Of a stretch of DNA of 64,000 nt, positions 55,101 through 63,684 are shown piece after piece. The notes beneath the pieces are model-generated. The model had not been told where the DNA came from. It saw nothing but the letters and a program-made list of their open reading frames with translations, and did no database searches. This DNA comes from Owenia fusiformis (taxonomy: Eukaryota > Annelida > Polychaeta > Sabellida > Oweniidae): the NCBI GenBank assembly GCA_903813345.2, contig CAIIXF020000008.1, forward strand, positions 26,396,822 to 26,460,821. The letters are read 5' to 3'. Made by a program: the position numbers and the translations under genes. Numbering within the stretch: the first letter of the stretch is position 1; each line of letters opens with the position of its first letter.

Positions 55101-57188
55101 CGAGGGGTAGGTCTTTGCATTTCTGGCATATCTAGGGGCAGTATCAAGGTTGCTGCTGCAATATCTACAAAAGCACAATCATAGATACTACAGAACATAA
55201 GTAAGTAGCAAAAAGTTAAATTACAGAAATGTAATAATGGAACAGCCTTAAACAGGAAGAGTCTACCCTCTCCAAAAGAGCAGTAAGAAAATCAGAGCTT
55301 GCATTAAGCTCAGAAGATGTCCCAAAAAAATTAAAAAAGTGAGTCCTGACCAAAAAGTGTGTTTCCTAATAATAGCTTATTATGGGCTATCAAAGTTCAA
55401 CTAAAGGACAGAGAGGCAATGTTGTCCATGTAGGTAACTGTTGGATACTCAATGCAGGGCTTCCTTTGTCCAAAATGGACGATATATTGCTTCCCTATAC
55501 TCTATAAAATAAAATTAGTGCAATAAGACATAAATCTGTACATCCCTTTATAACACAGACCTATTGCAGGGCTACATGTAGTTCAAGGTGATCCCCCAAC
55601 TTCCCCTTGGCTTACTGAACAAAAGCCAGCTGAGGGTAAGTTCAAATATACCGTTTTGTGTAGTGGTTTTTTCCAACTTCCAGCCGGCATGCTGGGATAA
55701 GTAACAGTATTTAGGAAGATAATTGAATGTAATTTGCCTTTTTCATGACTTCTGGTGACAATAAGTCCTATTCATTGTGTAGTTTGCAGTTAAAATGGAG
55801 TAATATCAAATCTCACGCACACCATTTTTATTTTTTTGCATTTGATTTTACATGCGTATGGGCATTGTCGTTAAAAGATCACATGACTATTCATATTTAG
55901 CTAACGCAAGTTATTTTGTAGCAAATCTTTACTTTCGAAAGTCACAAGATCTCGCAAGACCTTAAAATGGCTGCAATCTAATTTCAAAAGTTTTGCTGTC
56001 TAATAGAACATTGATTTACGACAACTACAGACTGTTGAAGGAACAAAATAGGGTAACAACAAATAAATTATGTATTGATTCAAATATATAGGGTATTATA
56101 AACGCTACTCAGCACAGCGTTTAGTCAAAATGGGCTCGATTTTTTCGCTTCAAGAATTTTCAATCCAGCTTCTCAGAGCTGACTTCTGTCAGCTCGGTAG
56201 AGTAACACTTGGCCAACTCTGGGAAATAGCAGCTTATGCAACACAAAAACAACAATATGATGTACAGTGGGGATCATAAAGAATTGCAAAAGCTATGAAA
56301 ATTACATGCTGTCGCACATGTAATAAATTCTTACCTCAGTGTATTCAGTGCTCTATTTTCTCCGTCTGAGTAAGTCCAAATATAGTGGAATTTGTGTCCC
56401 TAATGACAAATAAGAACTTCAAAAAATGAAGTGGATATTCACATGTTATGCCGACTCTTCAAATGTTGAGGTGATTTTGTCGCCCGATTGCGCCGGAATG
56501 GAGGATTGGCTCCCAGAATGCAACATGACACGTGCCAGCTTTCAAAATGCTGTTCCGCCATTTTGAAACCTGTCATGAGTAAATACGGTAACTGATGTTG
56601 CATTCTGGGAGTCAACCGTCCTTGGATAACAAACATGGCGATTCATGAAAACATTCATTCGATTTGGTAGGGATTTATCCATTATTTGCAGGTATGAAGC
56701 TTTGGATTCATTTATTGTGCTATTTTAGTGAACGGGAATTATTTTTCTACCGCTTGGGAGAGTTTGAGACACGAAACTTGGAAATTAGCTCATTGTGACA
56801 ACTTGTGAACATTGAGTTTTATTTTTGTCCCCCACTTTAAGTAAATTTGAAAATGACATAACACCATATTATTTTTGAATGTGGCACAATATTGCTGTCG
56901 CCGAGCTTTAGGGCCGCATAGAAATAAGAGTCTAGGGCTTACGTGTTAAGATTTTAGTGGGCAAAAGTAAGTTCAAGTTGAACCTTGAAAATTATGAAAA
57001 AAATTCTCAGAAAAACTAAAAGCAAATTATTACTCTTACCTTTTGGAGAAACTAGTCGTTATCCTACTATCATTTTGTTTTAATTTTATTTGTCTAGCTG
57101 ATTTCACAGTATTAGCATGTATGTACTTGTAATTGTGTAGATATTTCACAAAAACCGGCGTGCGTGTGAATTTAAAGAGCGCAGCCAT
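37110..57188 (-). CDS. LRPPRC: Leucine-rich PPR motif-containing protein, mitochondrial (LRPPRC)
   Basis: Mitochondrial RNA-binding PPR protein; in vertebrates it works with SLIRP to stabilise and polyadenylate mitochondrial mRNAs and is needed for cytochrome oxidase. I resolved 31 coding exons with consistent phases (4,056 nt, 1,351 residues; human 1,394): 57040-57188, 54995-55164, 54609-54731, 53926-54106, 53616-53702, 52993-53224, 52328-52516, 52049-52154, 51167-51204, 50897-50966, 50497-50627, 49951-50038, 49672-49772, 49168-49377, 48372-48560, 47966-48108, 47723-47808, 46990-47215, 42901-43025, 42205-42311, 41696-41764, 41321-41411, 40712-40956, 40349-40488, 39908-39981, 39659-39779, 39044-39153, 38550-38662, 38044-38106, 37612-37705, 37110-37294. 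Exon 1 (MAALFKFTRTPVF...) is basic and hydrophobic like a mitochondrial presequence. Diagnostic stretches are DRIVRRTGRVSSIDVSEII, a PPR pair near residues 185-270 (VFNALITAHFKAGDIDGAE), and LPRPRTLRYLASVLKSADMD (human [20 protein letters not shown]). The exon 1 to exon 2 join is the least certain. Confidence 0.93.
39210..39358 (+). mobile_element. GTCACCAC-family MITE in an LRPPRC intron
   Basis: Full-length copy, antisense to LRPPRC. GGGATTAACATGCAAAATGT at the left, AAACTGTAACAATATGTCAT in the body, and the terminal hairpin CACTTGTGGTGGTGAC at the right. Confidence 0.75.
39535..39670 (-). repeat. 21-bp array of the LRPPRC exon 26 donor site
   Basis: Six 21-bp units at the 3' end of exon 26. 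In transcript orientation each reads approximately ATGTAAGTAATCCTTGCAGCC, containing a consensus donor (GTAAGT) and an acceptor-like CCTTGCAG. The first junction, next to the exon, is the one that keeps the reading frame. Extending to a later donor would read GCC ATG TAA, an immediate stop. Confidence 0.9.
41804..41936 (+). mobile_element. GTCACCAC-family MITE in an LRPPRC intron
   Basis: Carries the family body (ACATGCAAAATGTCACAAC, ATTGGAAACCATAACAC) and the right end TTGTGGTGGTGACATAA. Confidence 0.75.
42247..42545 (-). repeat. 75-bp amplification of the exon 20 acceptor region
   Basis: Four nearly identical 75-bp units. The lowest-coordinate unit is the 5' part of exon 20 (42,205-42,311); the other three lie upstream in intron 19. 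Each carries TGTTTCAG|TGATGGACATG, so each has an acceptor and the first 60 or so bases of the exon. Reading from an upstream acceptor through the junction gives ...TGT TTT GTG TTT CAG TGA, a stop. Confidence 0.93.
42543..42668 (+). mobile_element. GTCACCAC-family MITE in an LRPPRC intron
   Basis: Begins GGCATTAACATGCGAAATAT, ends TTTTTGGTGGTGACATAA. It abuts the 75-bp array directly. Confidence 0.75.
43026..46005 (-). repeat. 103-bp array derived from the LRPPRC exon 19 acceptor region
   Basis: About 24 copies of a 103-bp unit fill much of intron 18, next to exon 19 (42,901-43,025). In transcript orientation each unit has the intron end (CTTCCATTCTCCCAG), the acceptor, and the first roughly 65 exon bases (GCTGATGCAGAGGGTCTAGT onward to AACTTCAACAAG). 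It then jumps to TGTTATTTTATAGATAATAT and the next unit. Translation of a unit starts ADAEGLVTATEYCVRNFNK and hits a stop within about 8 codons of the jump. The array is interrupted at 45,208-45,669 by a transposon. Several units are 99-101 bp. Confidence 0.95.
45208..45669. mobile_element. Non-autonomous hAT-like element (462 bp), 8-bp TSD
   Basis: Starts TAGGGGTGAGACGA and ends TCGTCTCACCCCTA. It is flanked by CATTTAGA at 45,200-45,207 and 45,670-45,677, which is one duplicated octamer of the 103-bp unit. The 8-bp duplication and YAGGGGTG ends are hAT hallmarks. Internally rich in GACTCGAATCG-type subterminal repeats, with no transposase. Its insertion postdates the array. Confidence 0.9.
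47822..47900 (-). pseudogene. Partial duplicate of LRPPRC exon 17 start
   Basis: Just upstream of exon 17 (47,723-47,808), a diverged copy encodes YSDLPKCNAFTSTMITL, next to the true exon's YSDFPDYNVFTSMTISL. The bases before its GTACTCAG are AT, not AG, so the copy has no usable acceptor at the equivalent position and looks like a dead tandem duplicate. Confidence 0.7.
51001..51063 (+). mobile_element. GTCACCAC-family MITE, short copy
   Basis: Left end GGCATTAACATGGAAAATGT joined almost directly to the right end TGGTGGTGACATAA; the body is deleted. Confidence 0.65.
52558..52713 (+). mobile_element. GTCACCAC-family MITE in an LRPPRC intron
   Basis: Begins GGCATTAACATGCAAAAATC, contains GCCATTTGTTACAGATGC, ends TGTGGTGGTGACGTAA. 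Confidence 0.7.
52838..52968 (+). mobile_element. GTCACCAC-family MITE, right end decayed
   Basis: Left end GGCATTAACATGCAAAATGT and body GAGTTGGAGACTATAACAAT are intact; the terminal hairpin is missing. It abuts exon 6. Confidence 0.65.
53763..53908 (+). mobile_element. GTCACCAC-family MITE, decayed
   Basis: GTGTCACCACCTGCGATTTG at the left and several CACCAACTGCCAAAC repeats; the right end is lost. Confidence 0.6.
56500..56640. promoter_or_regulatory. Hairpin with paired ZNF143-like and YY1-like sites (LRPPRC intron 1)
   Basis: TCCCAGAATGC (56,511-56,521) and its reverse complement GCATTCTGGGA (56,600-56,610) sit in the arms of a 24-27 bp inverted repeat. TCCCAGAATGC is the core of the ZNF143/THAP11 promoter motif. 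Between or beside them are CACGTG (56,529-56,534), a minus-strand AAATGGCGGAAC (about 56,551-56,562) and a plus-strand ACATGGCGA (from 56,634). This motif set is typical of housekeeping promoters, so it may be an alternative start for LRPPRC or an unrecognised bidirectional promoter. Confidence 0.45.
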
Positions 57189-57466
57189 TGTGACACGCCA
57201 GACAGATATTTTAGACCTGCGTCAAAAATACGAACAAGAGTTGATTCAATATATAATGTCTTTACATTTTCAGTTTGACGTAAACAAAAAGATATCAAAA
57301 CGAGTTTACTAGCTGTCATGCACACGATCACTAAACTGCTAAAGGCTGAAATAAACGAAGGGCCATTTGATACGTTCGAACATTTATGAGATATTGGATA
57401 ATAATCAATTCTTGATCGTTCATACAATTAGTCTAGTGTAAAATTATTCCAAACAAAGCAGGAAAC
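57189..57466. promoter_or_regulatory. Shared LRPPRC/PLD head-to-head promoter interval
   Basis: The 278 bp between the LRPPRC ATG (minus, 57,188) and the PLD ATG (plus, 57,467). It contains a TTTGACGTAAAC CRE-like site near 57,276. No TATA box is obvious. Divergent start codons this close normally share one bidirectional promoter; this is inferred from position. Confidence 0.55.
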
Positions 57467-60400
57467 ATGGAAAGTGTAAGTCATTTGTTTGATTTTGTCA
57501 CAGGAAGTTGTATTAAGTCCTTTTTGGGCCCTAGCGGCCTTCTGCCCTACCCAATCTCACACAACAGACGAATCTATTATAATAGATTCGTCTGTTGTGT
57601 GAGATTGGGGGAGGGCAGAAGGCCGTTAGGGCCCAAAAAGGACTTAATAATAGGCCTACAACTTCCTGTGGATTTTGTTAGCTATCAAATGTGATCACAG
57701 GCACCGGAACATATATTACAGTTGTCCCAACAAGAAAATCAAGTGAAAATGACACTAGAAAAATACGAAGGCCATAATGCTACATGTATTTTGACAAAAC
57801 TGATCCACTTTTTATGGAAATACCACAGAGAAAGACAATATGAACAAACTACATTTTACTGCTTGTTTTCTGTTGGCTAGGTAACATGTTAATGACGTCA
57901 CAAATTAAAATATAATAAACACTGTGATGTGTGACGTTTAGCTTTCTTGTCTGTTTAGTTGATAGGGCAATAAGTAACTGATGTCATAGTTTATGTTATA
58001 TTACGTCATATCTTCATCACAAACACATCATATGACGTCGTGATTGTTGCTTTGATGATTTGCCATATAAGGTGATAATGGCGGACTTTTGGTCACGTGA
58101 CTGGTCGACAGTCGGTCCATAGAACGAATGGCTCCGCCCACTTCGTGGGGGGCCTTCGTAAAAATAATAACAACCGTCCCCACTCTCTGAGTACATGCGT
58201 TCCTTGCTACACAGACCATGGGAAGGGGGGGGGGTCATCTGTGTTCTTGGTGCATAAATATCAGACTTAGAGTTAGATCTATAAGGTCTATAATAAAGGC
58301 CAGGGGAGTATAACTCAGAGGGGGTTGGATCTTTTCGGACTCTCTATCTGTTCCAGAACTTATAATCAACAAGTCAGTCTCTGGGAGTACGTGTATATAT
58401 GTTGGCTTTATCTAATTCCAAACCACATTCTGGAAGGGTTTGTAACGACCCTTGATAGCAAGTTGCTTCTACGGCCCAGTTGTAGTAGTTGCATGAGACT
58501 TTATAGGGTTAAAACCTTAACCTTGTATAGTCACATAAAGTCTTAATGATGGTCTTTAAAAAGTGATCTACAATAACTCAATGATGGTCTTTGAAATAGT
58601 GATCTATAATAACTCAATGATGGTCTTTAAAATAGTGATCTATAATAACTCAATGATGGTCTTTAAAATAGTGATCTATAATAACTCAATGATGGTCTTT
58701 AAAATAGTGATCTATAATAATTCAATGATGGTCTTTAAAATAGTGATCTATTATAACTCAATGATGGTCTTTAATATAGTGATCTATAATAACTCAATGA
58801 TGGTCTTTAAATTAAAATAGTGATCTATTATAACTCAATGATGGTCTTTAAAATAGTGATCTATTATAACTCAATGATGGTCTTTGAAATAGTGATCTAT
58901 TATAACTCAATGATGGTCTTTAAAATAGTGATCTATAATAACGCAATGATGGTCTTTAAAATAGTGATCTATTATAACTTGAGTCAATGATGGTCTTTAA
59001 TATAGTGATCTATAATAACTCAATGATGGTCTTTAATATAGTGATCTATTACAACTCAATGATGGTCTTTAAAATAGTGATCTATTATAACTCAATGATG
59101 GTCTTTAAAATAGTGATCTATAATAACTCAATGACGGTCTTTATATAGTGATCTATTATAACTCAATGATGGTCTTTAAAATAGTGATCTATTACAACTC
59201 AATGATGGTCTTTAAATAGTGATCTATTATAACTCAATGATGGTCTTTAAAATAGTGATCTATTACAACTCAATGATGGTCTTTAAATAGTGATCTATTA
59301 TAACTTGAGTCAATGATGGTCATTAATATAGTGATCTATAATAACTCAATGATGGTCTTTAATATAGTGATCTATAATAACTCAATGATGGTCTTTAAAT
59401 AGTGATTTACGAGGAACTGCAGAATAACACAATAATGAAATATAAAACCATTGAAAGTGCTATACTTGCATACAGTTGCCAAAATTAATATTGTAATCAA
59501 GATAAAAGAAAAATATTCATCCCTTTAATCAAAAACATAAATTCATTCTGTGAGATACATTCATTTAATGAATAAATTCAACTGGACTAATCCTGAATCT
59601 TAGAACCACATAATGAACCACATAATATGATTACATGCACAGTAAAGCCTTTGTATATTGAACACTTTTTTGCTGAGAAAAAACATTCAGTGTTGATAGG
59701 TGTTCACTACAGAAATCATGGTAATTCATAAAGTAGCCATAGAGTATGTGCGGAGGAAGGGTGTCCACTAGAGACAGGTGTTCACTAACTTAAAGACAGG
59801 TTTTGCTGTATATAATAACTTATTACAGCTCTATCTATAATTCTGATATCTGCCATGTATTCTTCCAGCCACCAGAATATTGTGAAGTGGACCCAAATAC
59901 TTCAATGATGCCTGATCTTTTTATGGACCTACAACAACATAGACACATTGACATGCAAGAACTTTTATCAGGCAAGAGAAAAATCAGATCTCCCAATAAG
60001 CAAGACAGATGTAACAAAACTGCAGGATACATTGCTGTGTGTGTTCTGCTCCTGTTGACCCTGCCTGTTATAGTGATTCCACTCTTAGAACGAGGCCTGG
60101 CGGCTAGAAATCTGGAAAGAGGGAAATCTCAGTCACATTTTGTGATGGATTCAGATCATAGAAATCACCAAAAATGCAAGGACCAGTGCAGGTATATTGA
60201 ACTTGTCTATATTTAGAGGCATTTTTCATTAAAATGGAGACATTCATGTATGTGTCATGTTTATTCATGCATGTGACTTGTCTATTTAGAGTATCTGATA
60301 TACAGTTTTGTAGCACAATGATTCTGGTCATAAAGATAACCCGAAACTTTTATCATTTATTTAATTTGAAATGTTTACCTATGCAAAAGCAGAGTTGCAG

Positions 60401-63400
60401 AAAGAAATCAGATTACGTTTCGGGTACTGGGTGGCTATTCTCAACTTTTCTTTAATCTTGCATTCTTTCTTGTCATCACAATACTCATAAAATAGCTAAT
60501 CAGATTTACTTTAACGTTTCTTGTAAATCGATCCTCTGGATGGTATTGATGAATGCCATTCTCTTAATAAGGAGTATGACCTATTAGCATGTTGATAAGC
60601 CATTGTCTGAATTAAAATATTACATTTTTATAGTGTTTTTTGTTTGAATCTTTATTTTCAGAGTAACTTTAGTCGAAAGCATTCCACAGAATCTCACATA
60701 TGCTCCTGGATCACCTTCCCACCCCTCAACGTTCTCAGGGTGGAAGAGTCTAATACAATCAGCCAGGCATAGTATTGACCTTGGGGTGTTCTATTGGACC
60801 CTGAGAGGGGTGGACATCTATGAAGACCCTAGTGCTTGGCAGGTATGATTAGTTTCTCTTACCCCTTGTCACCCAGTCAACTACCAATTCAGGGTGACTA
60901 GCTGATAGCAGAAGGGGTGAAATGGGGACGGGGGTTTAAAATTAAAATATTTTGATTTAAATATGTTCAAGTAATTTTACTTATTTGAGCATCTACGAAA
61001 TAAAAGGCCTGGTTTAAAATAATGATTTATTAAAATGAAAATATGAATAAATTACAGTGTACATGAATAATAAACTGAAATATACCAAATGGTATTTTTG
61101 TATATATACAGTGTGTGTCAATGGAAAGTGTAAATCTGTGGAGAGTCCAAACAATGTTAACATTTATAGTGTACATGTACTCCTTTGTTAATTTTGAACT
61201 CGAAAATGTTTCTTTTATCTTTTATATAGGGTGAAGACATATTCAATGAGCTACTTAATGCAGTTAGCCAAAGGGGGATTAAAGTGAGGATAGCCCAGAA
61301 CAAACCTCAGAAAGGACAACCAGCCAAGGACTCTGAGATTCTGGCTGAGGCAGGTAAGCTAACATTGATGCTCACGTGACTATCATTCTGGGAGGATTCA
61401 AAGTCCATTATTCTTTTGTGATGACATCATTATATCTATGACAACTGCTGAAGGAGGGGCCAAGGGGTTGGTGTTTGCCATCTGTAACAAATGGCGGAAA
61501 GGTCCATTTTGCATGTTAATCCCTTGTTTGACATTTAAGTCAGATAATTTTGAAATGTTCACCAGAATCACCAGCCTGTAGCCCTTAATAGCAGCATTGA
61601 CATTTGTATCCCAACAGTCTCCATATAGAAAGGAGAAATACCAAGTGTAACTTATAATATGTCACACATGTAGGTGCCGAAGTTAGGACACTAGACTTTG
61701 ACCGATTTCTTGGGAGTGGTATTCTGCACACCAAGCTATGGATTGTGGATGGCCAGCACTTCTATGTGGGGAGTGCCAATATGGATTGGAGATCTCTCAC
61801 CCAGGTGCGTATCTATAGTGAAACATTAACTCAGGTGTGCAATTTTACCTGAATTTATCTGAATTGCTCTGTAATGATGAATTCACTTTTCGAAACCTTA
61901 TTCATTGTTTTTTGTTAGATGAGATTTGGTCCAGAAAAATTCCTTAAAAGGCCTATATTTTAACCTTTTGACTACACAAAGTGACAAGATTTCTCGTCAC
62001 CCTAACTTTGAAACCCAGAGTGACGAGATATCTGTCAACATTTTTCACTAAAATTGCTCTTATTTGAAAGTTTTCATCCAATTTACACAAAATATGTTTT
62101 AGAATGTGTAGAAATTATCTCTGCCAACTAATTTTACTAAATTAACCATCACCTGTTGTGTATGTATGTAGTTAAATGTCAATAGCTGGCAAAAATGAAA
62201 ATGAAAAATTCTCTATTTGCAAAAGGATTTCAGAGCCTGGAATTCAAGAGGTTAAAATTTATTTTTGTGTTTTAGGTAAAGGAACTAGGCACAGTGAGTT
62301 ACAACTGTAGCTGCCTTGCTGGCGACATTCAGAAGATATTTGATGTCTACTGGTACATGGGGACCCCTAGCAGTAGTATCCCTTCATCCTGGCCAAAAGA
62401 CTGGGGCACACAGTATAACAGTGTTACACCACTACAGCTGGACATCAATAATATTGAAACAAGTACTTATTTATCTGTAAGTTTAAATGTCAATTGAGGT
62501 TTTTCCATATAGCTTTGAAATCTCGTCTGAAGATCTCATTTTTAGGAGGTCTGCATTTTAACCACTAAATACCAACATTTTCTTCTTTTTGATTGCATAT
62601 TTGAATTCTATGTGTTATTTTCTATCAAAACAACTTTGGCAGTTATTTACCTTTATTCAGGATTTTCAGGTTTCTGAAAAATGTCGGGCTATATCCCCAT
62701 TGACAGAATGTTGAAAAAGCTTTAAATACCCATTTACTCTTTTGAGGGTAACAATTTTAATGTTGAAACACAATTCACATGTCAACAAGGTCAAATAGTC
62801 ATGCCAATGGAGTTTCAAGTGAATCCAAATGGAAATATTTGAAAAAGTAAAAAATCTATTGATTTTCTGCTAGTTCTCTGTCATCTGTATACTTGTAATG
62901 TACCAGATCTCACACTGCCATCTATTAATCCTTCGCTATAGAAAATGGTCAATTAATTGCACTCTGGATGAGTTGTATGAAAATAATTTCACATTGTTTT
63001 TCAGAGTTCTCCCCCAGAGTTCTGCCCTAATGGAAGGACAGTGGATGTAGATGCCATATTAGACATAATAGGGAAGGCACAGAAGTTCATATACATTGCA
63101 GTCATGGACTACTTTCCCACCACATTGTACACAAACCCTAGAAGGTATGCATTTTGCTCTACAGTATTATGCAGTAGCAATATACGAGGGGTGATCAAGA
63201 AGTAATGTATGGTTTTTACACAGCGTCTTTTATTTGATCAATTATTTTGTTATTATTACAAGGAATGCTTCCGTTACTTATTGGTCACCCCTGGTATATG
63301 TGACATCAACATTGAACATTTTTTTCTACAATTCATTTTTGATGTCTTCTATTCTGCCATTAATATTTACTTTATAAAAGGCATTATTAAGAAGTAAACA

Positions 63401-63684
63401 CAACAACATGAAAGTTCAACACTATTTGGAGTACAAAACCTGTAGAATTTCAGATGTTTTTGTTACACTTTTCTGAGTAATAGTGTAGCTAATATAATAT
63501 TGTTGTCTTTCCTTGTTAAAGGTTCTGGCCAGTGATTGATGATGCTCTACGCAAAGCCAGCATGGATAGAGGTGTCGAGGTACGTTTGATGCCAAGTCAT
63601 TGGAGTCATTCGGAACCTGACCTACCTAATTACTTGCAGTCTCTTATGGACCTCACTGGAGCTCTTCGTGCCAATATATCTACA
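57467..63684 (+). CDS. PLD3: PLD3/PLD4-type phospholipase D family protein (partial, runs off the window)
   Basis: Type II membrane protein of the endolysosome; vertebrate PLD3/PLD4 are 5' exonucleases acting on single-stranded nucleic acids, with lipid roles also reported. Exons: 57467-57475, 59869-60191, 60662-60842, 61230-61353, 61674-61804, 62276-62476, 63005-63144, 63522-63684. All phases join, giving 424 residues before the right edge. A transmembrane segment spans about residues 56-76 ([20 protein letters not shown]). LVESIP and FYWTL follow, then the first HKD motif HTKLWIVD (His 231), [37 protein letters not shown] and [12 protein letters not shown]. The second HKD motif lies beyond the window. 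The tiny first exon (MES) is inferred from ATG with an A at -3, a perfect AGT|GTAAGT donor and phase 0. PLD3, PLD4 and the inactive PLD5 cannot be fully separated without the C-terminal half. Confidence 0.92.
57499..57670. mobile_element. Loopless palindromic MITE (172 bp), 8-bp TSD
   Basis: The two halves are reverse complements almost throughout, meeting at CTATTATAATAG near 57,580. Outer ends are CACAGGAAGTTG and CAACTTCCTGTG. GATTTTGT flanks both sides (57,491-57,498 and 57,671-57,678). The right arm has a 10-bp insertion (AGGCCTATTA). It lies only 23 bp downstream of the PLD exon 1 donor, so the nascent PLD transcript would carry a long hairpin. Confidence 0.92.
57893..58040. promoter_or_regulatory. 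Cluster of CRE-like sites in PLD intron 1
   Basis: TGACGTCA (57,893-57,900, perfect CRE), TGACGTTT (near 57,932), TTACGTCA (58,001-58,008) and TGACGTCG (58,033-58,040) occur within 150 bp. The CREB/ATF role is inferred from motif identity only. Confidence 0.45.
58078..58138. promoter_or_regulatory. CLEAR-type site with YY1-like and GC boxes
   Basis: ATGGCGG (58,078-58,084), then the perfect palindrome GTCACGTGAC (58,092-58,101), then CTCCGCCC (near 58,132). GTCACGTGAC is the consensus CLEAR element bound by TFEB-type factors at lysosomal genes, which suits a PLD3-type enzyme. Binding is not shown by sequence. Confidence 0.5.
58540..59405. repeat. 36-bp minisatellite in PLD intron 1
   Basis: About 24 units of roughly 36 bp, of the type ACTCAATGATGGTCTTTAAA followed by ATAGTGATCTATAATA, with 34- to 40-bp variants. 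Because 36 is divisible by 3, early units form an 85-codon repetitive open frame, which I attribute to the repeat. Confidence 0.93.
59640..59808. mobile_element. Pogo/Tigger-like MITE, diverged copy
   Basis: Begins CAGTAAAGCCTTTGTA and ends ACAGGTTTTGCTG followed by TA. Internal GTGTTCACTA repeats resemble the copy at 35,427-35,572. Confidence 0.6.
61446..61532 (-). mobile_element. GTCACCAC-family MITE fragment in a PLD intron
   Basis: Contains GCCATCTGTAACAAATGG and CATTTTGCATGTTAATCCC, the reverse complement of the family's left half. Confidence 0.6.
63185..63294. mobile_element. Mariner-like MITE (~110 bp) in a PLD intron
   Basis: Left end CGAGGGGTGATCAAGAAGTA and right end, reversed, CCAGGGGTGACCAATAAGTA are inverted repeats with a few mismatches. 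TATA flanks each side, consistent with a TA target. CGAGGGGTG-type ends are typical of mariner elements. No transposase remains. Confidence 0.7.

Noticed and set aside
56335-56399. 65-nt exon-like segment with acceptor CATTAG and donor GAG|GTAAG in LRPPRC intron 1
   Set aside because: Inserted after exon 1 it shifts the frame and gives a stop; exon 1 to 54,995-55,164 joins in frame without it. Kept only as a possible alternative first exon.
58563-58820. 85-codon repetitive frame ([11 protein letters not shown] repeats)
   Set aside because: Artefact of a 36-bp tandem repeat whose period is a multiple of three.
62000-62035. GTGACAAGATTTCTCGTCAC palindrome
   Set aside because: A short isolated hairpin in a PLD intron with no visible partner or duplication; not enough to call an element.
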